A stretch of 64,000 nt of DNA from UMGS1484 sp045593325 (GTDB taxonomy: Bacteria; Bacillota; Clostridia; Oscillospirales; Acutalibacteraceae), in NCBI GenBank assembly GCA_045593325.1, contig JAZNWL010000067.1, positions 1 through 64,000 on the forward strand. The letters are read 5' to 3'. The position numbers and the translations under genes were made by a program. Below the pieces are notes generated by a model that had not been told where the DNA came from, ran no database searches, and saw nothing but the letters and a program-made list of their open reading frames with translations. Of this stretch, positions 59,579 to 64,000 are shown in pieces; positions within the stretch are counted from its first letter, which is position 1; each line of letters opens with the position of its first letter.

Positions 59579-59764
59579 TTACCAGCTTGCCTTCTTGACG
59601 CCGGGAATCTGGCCTTTGTAAGCCAATTCACGGAAGCAGATACGGCAGATACCGTATTTGCGAAGATAGGCATGAGGACGGCCACAGATTTTGCATCTGT
59701 TGTACGCTCTGGTTGAAAACTTGGCAGGTCTGGCTTGACTTACCTTTTTAGATGTTTTTGCCAT
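59579..59764 (-). CDS. rpsN: 30S ribosomal protein S14 type Z
   Basis: 61 residues with the zinc motif CKICGRPHAYLRKYGICRIC, the short Gram-positive form. Confidence 0.97.
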   Translation of the reverse strand: MAKTSKKVSQARPAKFSTRAYNRCKICGRPHAYLRKYGICRICFRELAYKGQIPGVKKASW

Positions 59765-59779
59765 TTATCTTCCCTCCCC

Positions 59780-60319
59780 TTATTTCGCAAACGGAGCACC
59801 GAGCAATGTCAGCAGCTCACGGGCTTCTTCGTCGGTATTAGCAGTGGTGACAAAGCAGATATCCATACCACGAATCTTGTCGATTTTGTCGTAGCTGATT
59901 TCCGGGAAGATCAGTTGTTCTTTCAGACCCATGGAGTAGTTACCACGGCCGTCGAAAGAGTTGGCATTGATCCCACGGAAGTCACGTACACGAGGAAGTG
60001 CGATATTGAACAAACGGTCAATGAATTCGTACATTCTCTCGCCACGCAAGGTAACTTTTGCACCAATGTTCATGCCTTCACGCAACTTAAAGTTAGCAAC
60101 GGATTTACGGGCTTTACAAACCACGGCTTTTTGACCGGTGATTTGAGCAAGGTCAGAAAGAATAGCGTCAATTACTTTGGCGTTATCTCTGGCTTCGCCG
60201 GCGCCAACGTTGATTACAACTTTGTCAAGTTTCGGAATTTGCATAACACTCTTATAACCAAATTTGGTCATCAGAGCAGGAGCGACGTCTTTTTTGTAAG
60301 TTTCTTGTAATCTTGTCAT
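59780..60319 (-). CDS. rplE: 50S ribosomal protein L5
   Basis: 179 residues; binds 5S rRNA. G-E-A-R-D-N-A-K-V and D-F-R-G-I-N-A-N-S-F-D-G-R-G-N-Y motifs. Confidence 0.97.
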   Translation of the reverse strand: MTRLQETYKKDVAPALMTKFGYKSVMQIPKLDKVVINVGAGEARDNAKVIDAILSDLAQITGQKAVVCKARKSVANFKLREGMNIGAKVTLRGERMYEFIDRLFNIALPRVRDFRGINANSFDGRGNYSMGLKEQLIFPEISYDKIDKIRGMDICFVTTANTDEEARELLTLLGAPFAK

Positions 60320-60338
60320 TTCAATACGCCCTCCTCAA

Positions 60339-60656
60339 TTAAAAGATTTCCTTGCATTTTGCGCACATACGGTCTTTTTTACCATCTTCGTAGAACTTGG
60401 TAGCAATACGAGTGGGTTTACCGCATTTGGGGCAAACGCAAACAACTTTGCAAGCATGCATGGCAGCTTCGGCTTTTACCAAACCGGCAGGTGCACCGGG
60501 TTTACGAGCTTTCAGATGCTTGGTAGCAATGTTACGGCCTTCAACAATTACTTTACCTTCGGTAGGACTTACTTCCAAAACCTTACCGGTTTTGCCGGCG
60601 TCTTTACCGCTGAGGATCATAACTGTATCACCGGTTTTAATATGCATTTTTTTCAT
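60339..60656 (-). CDS. rplX: 50S ribosomal protein L24
   Basis: 105 residues; KOW motif D-T-V-M-I-L-S-G-K-D-A-G-K-T-G-K-V. C-terminal C-P-K-C-G ... C-A-K-C tail suggests zinc binding. Confidence 0.97.
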   Translation of the reverse strand: MKKMHIKTGDTVMILSGKDAGKTGKVLEVSPTEGKVIVEGRNIATKHLKARKPGAPAGLVKAEAAMHACKVVCVCPKCGKPTRIATKFYEDGKKDRMCAKCKEIF

Positions 60657-60670
60657 GTCAAGTACCTCCC

Positions 60671-61039
60671 TTAAAGCACTTCGGGAGCCAAGGACAAGAT
60701 TTTGAGATAATCCTTGTCACGGAGCTCACGGGCCACCGGTCCAAAAATACGGGTGCCTCTCGGGTTTTTGTCTTCACGGATAATAACGGCTGCATTTTCA
60801 TCAAAACGGATATAGGTACCGTCTGCACGATGAACGCCCTTTGCGGTACGAACGACAACGGCTTTTACAACGTCGCCCTTTTTAACCATACCACCGGGTG
60901 CTGCCTTTTTAACACTGGCAACTACTACGTCGCCGATATTGGCGTACCTCCGGCCGGAACCGCCCAGAACACGGATACACATCAGTTCCTTTGCTCCGGT
61001 GTTGTCGGCTACTTTGAGGTAACTCTGTTGTTGAATCAC
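60671..61039 (-). CDS. rplN: 50S ribosomal protein L14
   Basis: 122 residues; M-I-Q-Q-Q-S-Y-L-K-V-A-D-N-T-G-A start, K-N-P-R-G-T-R-I-F-G-P-V motif. Confidence 0.97.
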   Translation of the reverse strand: MIQQQSYLKVADNTGAKELMCIRVLGGSGRRYANIGDVVVASVKKAAPGGMVKKGDVVKAVVVRTAKGVHRADGTYIRFDENAAVIIREDKNPRGTRIFGPVARELRDKDYLKILSLAPEVL

Positions 61040-61053
61040 AGTGGTTTCCTCCT

Positions 61054-61311
61054 TTACTTGGCCTTTTCGATGATTTCAACCAAACGCCATCTCTTGTCTT
61101 TGGAAAGAGGACGGGTTTCCATAATCATTACACGGTCGCCGATATTGCAGGCATTTTCTTCGTCATGAGCTTTAAACTTTACAGTACGTTTTACGATTTT
61201 GTTGTAAAGCGGATGTTTTACATTGTCTTGCACGGCAACAACGATGGTTTTATCCATTTTATTGCTGGCAACAATGCCAGTACGGGTTTTACGCAAATTT
61301 CTTTCGCTCAT
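61054..61311 (-). CDS. rpsQ: 30S ribosomal protein S17
   Basis: 85 residues from M-S-E-R-N-L; GGAGGT lies seven bases before this ATG, three bases closer to an ATG just upstream. V-V-A-V-Q-D-N-V-K-H-P-L-Y motif. Confidence 0.96.
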   Translation of the reverse strand: MSERNLRKTRTGIVASNKMDKTIVVAVQDNVKHPLYNKIVKRTVKFKAHDEENACNIGDRVMIMETRPLSKDKRWRLVEIIEKAK

Positions 61312-61313
61312 CA

Positions 61314-61526
61314 TTATACCTCCGTTCCATTGGCGGCCTTGATTTCATTTTCCCGCAAAATGGTTTTTACACGGGCAATGTCTTTCTTTACAGCCTTAAT
61401 GCGCATGGGGTTTTCCAACTGATTGATTGCAAGTTGGAAACGCAACTGGAAGAGTTCCTGTTTCAGGGAAGCCAGTTCGTTATTCAATTCATTAACGCTT
61501 TTTTCTCTATAATCATTTGCTCTCAC
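61314..61526 (-). CDS. rpmC: 50S ribosomal protein L29
   Basis: 70 residues, two-helix hairpin; L-K-Q-E-L-F-Q-L-R-F-Q-L-A motif. Its stop abuts the rpsQ start codons (TAATGATG). Confidence 0.97.
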   Translation of the reverse strand: MRANDYREKSVNELNNELASLKQELFQLRFQLAINQLENPMRIKAVKKDIARVKTILRENEIKAANGTEV

Positions 61527-61528
61527 AG

Positions 61529-61948
61529 TTACTCACCACCATTCTCTTTTTTAATGAATTTGCATTTGATCGGAAGTTTGTTGGCAGCCAGACGCATAGC
61601 TTCACGAGCTTGAGTTTCGTCGATGCCACCGATTTCAAACATTACACGACCGGGCTTAACCACAGCCACCCAGTATTCCGGAGAACCTTTACCGGAACCC
61701 ATGCGGGTTTCAGCGGGTTTTTCGGTAATGGGCTTATCGGGAAAAATTTTGATCCACACTTGACCGGCACGTTTGGTGTAACGGGTCATAGCGATACGGG
61801 CTGCTTCGATTTGGTTAGAGGTGATCCATGCGGGCTCGGTTGCTTGTAAACCGAAATCACCGTAAGTTACGGTGTTACCGCGCATTGCTTTACCTTTTAA
61901 ACGACCGCGATGAACTCTGCGGTATTTCACACGTTTAGGCAATAACAT
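61529..61948 (-). CDS. rplP: 50S ribosomal protein L16
   Basis: 139 residues; M-L-L-P-K-R-V-K-Y-R-R-V-H-R-G start and K-P-G-R-V-M-F-E-I-G-G motif. Shares one base with the rpsC stop. Confidence 0.97.
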   Translation of the reverse strand: MLLPKRVKYRRVHRGRLKGKAMRGNTVTYGDFGLQATEPAWITSNQIEAARIAMTRYTKRAGQVWIKIFPDKPITEKPAETRMGSGKGSPEYWVAVVKPGRVMFEIGGIDETQAREAMRLAANKLPIKCKFIKKENGGE

Positions 61949-62616
61949 TAGCGAGCCCCTCCTTCCTTTTTAGCGGGACGGCGGTTGTCACGAAGAACTT
62001 CGCCGTTATACAGCCAAACCTTAACACCGATTCGGCCATAAGTGGTTTTTGCTTCTGCAAAACCGTAGTCGATGTCGGCACGCAAAGTTTGAAGAGGAAT
62101 GGTGCCTTCATGATAGCTTTCGGTACGGGCGATTTCAGCACCGCCAACACGACCGGAGATTTGAATTTTGATACCTTTAGCGCCGAATTTCATGGCACGG
62201 CCAATAGCCATTTTCATGGCACGACGGAAAGAAGCACGTTTTTCCAATTGGAGAGCAACACCGGCTGCTACCAATTGAGCATTCAAATCGGGGTTTTTGA
62301 TTTCTACGATGTTGATGATAACCGGACGGCCTAACATCTTTTCGCAGGTAGCTTTGAGCTTGTCGATTTCTGCACCGCCGCGGCCGATTACGATACCGGG
62401 TTTAGCGCAGTGGATAAAAATGCGAACACGAGAAGCGTCACGTTCGATTTCAACCTTGGGAACACCAGCGGGTTCAAGGAGCTTCAAGAGGTAGTTACGA
62501 AGCTTATAGTCCTCGACCAGGGTATCGCCAAAGACACTGTCTTTCACGAACCAGCGGGAATCCCAGTTTTTAATAACGCCCACACGAAGACCGTGGGGAT
62601 TTACTTTCTGTCCCAT
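61948..62616 (-). CDS. rpsC: 30S ribosomal protein S3
   Basis: 222 residues; KH domain (P-G-I-V-I-G-R-G-G-A-E-I-D-K) and C-terminal domain (G-R-V-G-G-A-E-I-A-R). Confidence 0.97.
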   Translation of the reverse strand: MGQKVNPHGLRVGVIKNWDSRWFVKDSVFGDTLVEDYKLRNYLLKLLEPAGVPKVEIERDASRVRIFIHCAKPGIVIGRGGAEIDKLKATCEKMLGRPVIINIVEIKNPDLNAQLVAAGVALQLEKRASFRRAMKMAIGRAMKFGAKGIKIQISGRVGGAEIARTESYHEGTIPLQTLRADIDYGFAEAKTTYGRIGVKVWLYNGEVLRDNRRPAKKEGGAR

Positions 62617-62636
62617 TCTAATTACCTCCTCCTTGA

Positions 62637-62972
62637 TTATTCAGCTTCTGCGAGAACCAAAGTAATGTGAGAGGTTCTCTTCAGAATGCGGTAAGCACGA
62701 CCTTGTGCTCGGGGACGGAACCGTTTCAAAGTGGGGCCGGCAGTAACAAAACACTGAGAAACCACCAGGTTTTTACCGTCCATGTTGAAGTTGTTTTCGG
62801 CATTAGCGATTGCCGATTTCAGCAGTTTTTCAAGGCATTCACACGCAGCTTTGGGGGTGTGGCGGAGAATCGCCATGGCCTTGTCAACCGGCTGATTACG
62901 AATCAAGTCCAGTACGATCTGCACTTTACGAGGCGAGATGCGAATATATTTCGCAGTTGCCTTTGCTTCCAT
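62637..62972 (-). CDS. rplV: 50S ribosomal protein L22
   Basis: 111 residues from M-E-A-K-A-T-A-K-Y-I-R; a TTG two codons earlier is also possible and is closer to AAAGGAG. R-I-S-P-R-K motif typical. Confidence 0.96.
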   Translation of the reverse strand: MEAKATAKYIRISPRKVQIVLDLIRNQPVDKAMAILRHTPKAACECLEKLLKSAIANAENNFNMDGKNLVVSQCFVTAGPTLKRFRPRAQGRAYRILKRTSHITLVLAEAE

Positions 62973-62992
62973 AGTCAATACTCTCCTTTCGC

Positions 62993-63274
62993 CTATTTAC
63001 CGTTGTTGGTGGTCTTAGAACCTGCGTGACCGCGGAAGGTTCTGGTGGGAGCGAATTCACCCAATTTGTGACCAACCATATCTTCGGTTACATATACCGG
63101 AACATGCTTACGACCGTCGTGCACCGCAAAGGTGTGGCCTACGAAGTCCGGGAAAATGGTGGAAGAACGGCTCCAAGTTTTGAGAACACGTTTTTCACCG
63201 GCAGCGTTCATTTCAAGAACTCTTTTCATGAGAACCGGTTGAACAAAAGGTCCTTTTTTAGTACTTCTACTCAT
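62993..63274 (-). CDS. rpsS: 30S ribosomal protein S19
   Basis: 93 residues; M-S-R-S-T-K-K-G-P-F-V start and G-H-K-L-G-E-F-A-P-T-R-T-F motif. Confidence 0.97.
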   Translation of the reverse strand: MSRSTKKGPFVQPVLMKRVLEMNAAGEKRVLKTWSRSSTIFPDFVGHTFAVHDGRKHVPVYVTEDMVGHKLGEFAPTRTFRGHAGSKTTNNGK

Positions 63275-63295
63275 GATAATAACTCCTTTCGTCCA

Positions 63296-64000
63296 CTACT
63301 TCGTGTTACGACGCTTAACAATAAGCTTATCGGAACTCTTGTGTTGTTTACGAGTTTTGTAACCCAGGGCAGGTTTACCCCAAGGAGGTACAGAGCCGGA
63401 ACGACCAATGGGGGATTTCCCTTCACCATTATCGTGGGGGTGATCGCAGGGGTTCATTACAGAACCGCGAACGGTGGGTCTCCAACCCATGTGACGTTTT
63501 TTACCGGCTTTACCAATGTTCACGTTGCTGTGGTCAATGTTGCCAACCTGGCCAACAGTTGCCATGCAGTTTACGGGAACGTAGCGCATTTCACCGGAGG
63601 GAAGACGAATCAAAGCGTATTTGTTGCCTTCTTTACCCATCAGCTGAGCCATGCAACCGCCGGCACGAGCTAATTGAGCGCCTTTACCGGGATACAATTC
63701 AACGTTGTGAATGAAAGTACCGGTAGGAATTGCGTACAAAGGTAATGCGTTACCGGGAACGATATCAGCGCCTTCGCCGCTAACGATGGTGTCGCCAACT
63801 TTCAGGCCTTGGGGGGCGATGATGTAGCGTTTTTCGCCATCTTCGTATTGCAACAAAGCAATGTTAGCGGTACGGTTGGGATCGTACTCAATGGTCAATA
63901 CCTTTGCGGGGATTTGGTTCTTGTCACGTTTGAAGTCGATCAAACGATACTTTCTGCGATTGCCGCCGCCACGATGACGAACGGTGATGCGGCCATAAGA
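63296..64000 (-). CDS. rplB: 50S ribosomal protein L2, truncated by window edge
   Basis: 234 codons of L2 plus stop; the frame runs off the right edge, with S-Y-G-R-I-T-V-R-H-R-G-G-G at the boundary, so about 40 N-terminal residues are outside. Core motif M-N-P-C-D-H-P-H-D-N-G-E-G present near residue 190 of the visible part. Essential for peptidyl-transferase assembly. rplB-rpsS-rplV order is standard. Confidence 0.97.
   Translation of the reverse strand, partial: SYGRITVRHRGGGNRRKYRLIDFKRDKNQIPAKVLTIEYDPNRTANIALLQYEDGEKRYIIAPQGLKVGDTIVSGEGADIVPGNALPLYAIPTGTFIHNVELYPGKGAQLARAGGCMAQLMGKEGNKYALIRLPSGEMRYVPVNCMATVGQVGNIDHSNVNIGKAGKKRHMGWRPTVRGSVMNPCDHPHDNGEGKSPIGRSGSVPPWGKPALGYKTRKQHKSSDKLIVKRRNTK

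Noticed and set aside
1..64000. tRNA, rRNA, integrases, transposases, attachment sites or phage genes
   Set aside because: I looked for T-loop motifs, known rRNA segments and recombinase motifs between genes and saw none; a dedicated tRNA scan would be needed to exclude a tRNA fully.

Overview
This window looks like chromosomal DNA from a low-to-mid GC Gram-positive anaerobe of the class Clostridia, probably an uncultured gut or rumen member of the Oscillospirales/Christensenellales type. Three things point there. The ribosomal clusters have the Firmicutes order. S14 is the short zinc form, and promoters are near-consensus sigma-A (TTGACA-17-TATAAT). Seven predicted secreted proteins carry type I dockerin modules, as in organisms with cellulosome-like surface assemblies. 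No scaffoldin or cohesin is in the window.

Layout. 1-0.33 kb: hairpin-rich non-coding DNA. 0.33-8.9 kb: a 1783-residue dockerin protein, then a leftward operon hpt-cysK-dockerin protein. 9.0-10.3 kb: an MFS transporter, followed by 430 bp of unusual non-coding DNA (a candidate structured RNA with its own terminator, then an array of mini-hairpins). 10.7-12.6 kb: two more dockerin proteins, one with a GH25-like fold that has lost its catalytic acids. 12.8-16.7 kb: rpmG-secE-nusG-rplK-rplA-rplJ-rplL, with an L10 leader and no rpoB after rplL. 17-23.3 kb: phosphoglucomutase, an AraC regulator and a divergent secreted GH31 glycosidase with dockerin. 23.4-28.5 kb: two zinc-ribbon ABC exporters flanking a DUF1854 gene. 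28.7-33.2 kb: a zinc-ribbon membrane protein, a dockerin protein, an AgrA/AgrC-like two-component pair and a MecA-like adaptor gene, with decayed relatives of the adaptor nearby. 33.3-42.4 kb: a leftward housekeeping operon DUF951-prfA-plsX-rnc-radical SAM-smc-ftsY-rdgB. 42.6-48.6 kb: an S1-domain protein, an InlB-repeat surface protein, DegV, ComEC and an AraC/GyrI-like regulator. 48.6-50.5 kb: an LRR_5 dockerin protein. 50.7-64 kb: the S10/spc/alpha ribosomal cluster, leftward, from rplQ to a rplB cut by the window edge.

How the parts fit. Most of the window is translation, secretion (SecY, SecE, FtsY) and cell-envelope export. The Sec route would export the dockerin proteins. Three of the dockerin genes (12.6, 30.2 and 50.5 kb) share a promoter-like signature, GTGAGW-N18-GTTTAA, unlike the sigma-A promoters of their neighbours and placed 47, 47 and 51 bp before the start codon. 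This suggests a dedicated regulon for part of the secreted set.

The observations most worth following are that shared promoter signature, the structured RNA plus mini-hairpin array at 10.27-10.66 kb, the decayed MecA-like copies around the two-component locus, the SecE protein with an extra four-helix membrane domain, and the dead GH25-dockerin protein. All identifications are by eye from sequence; no database search was run.
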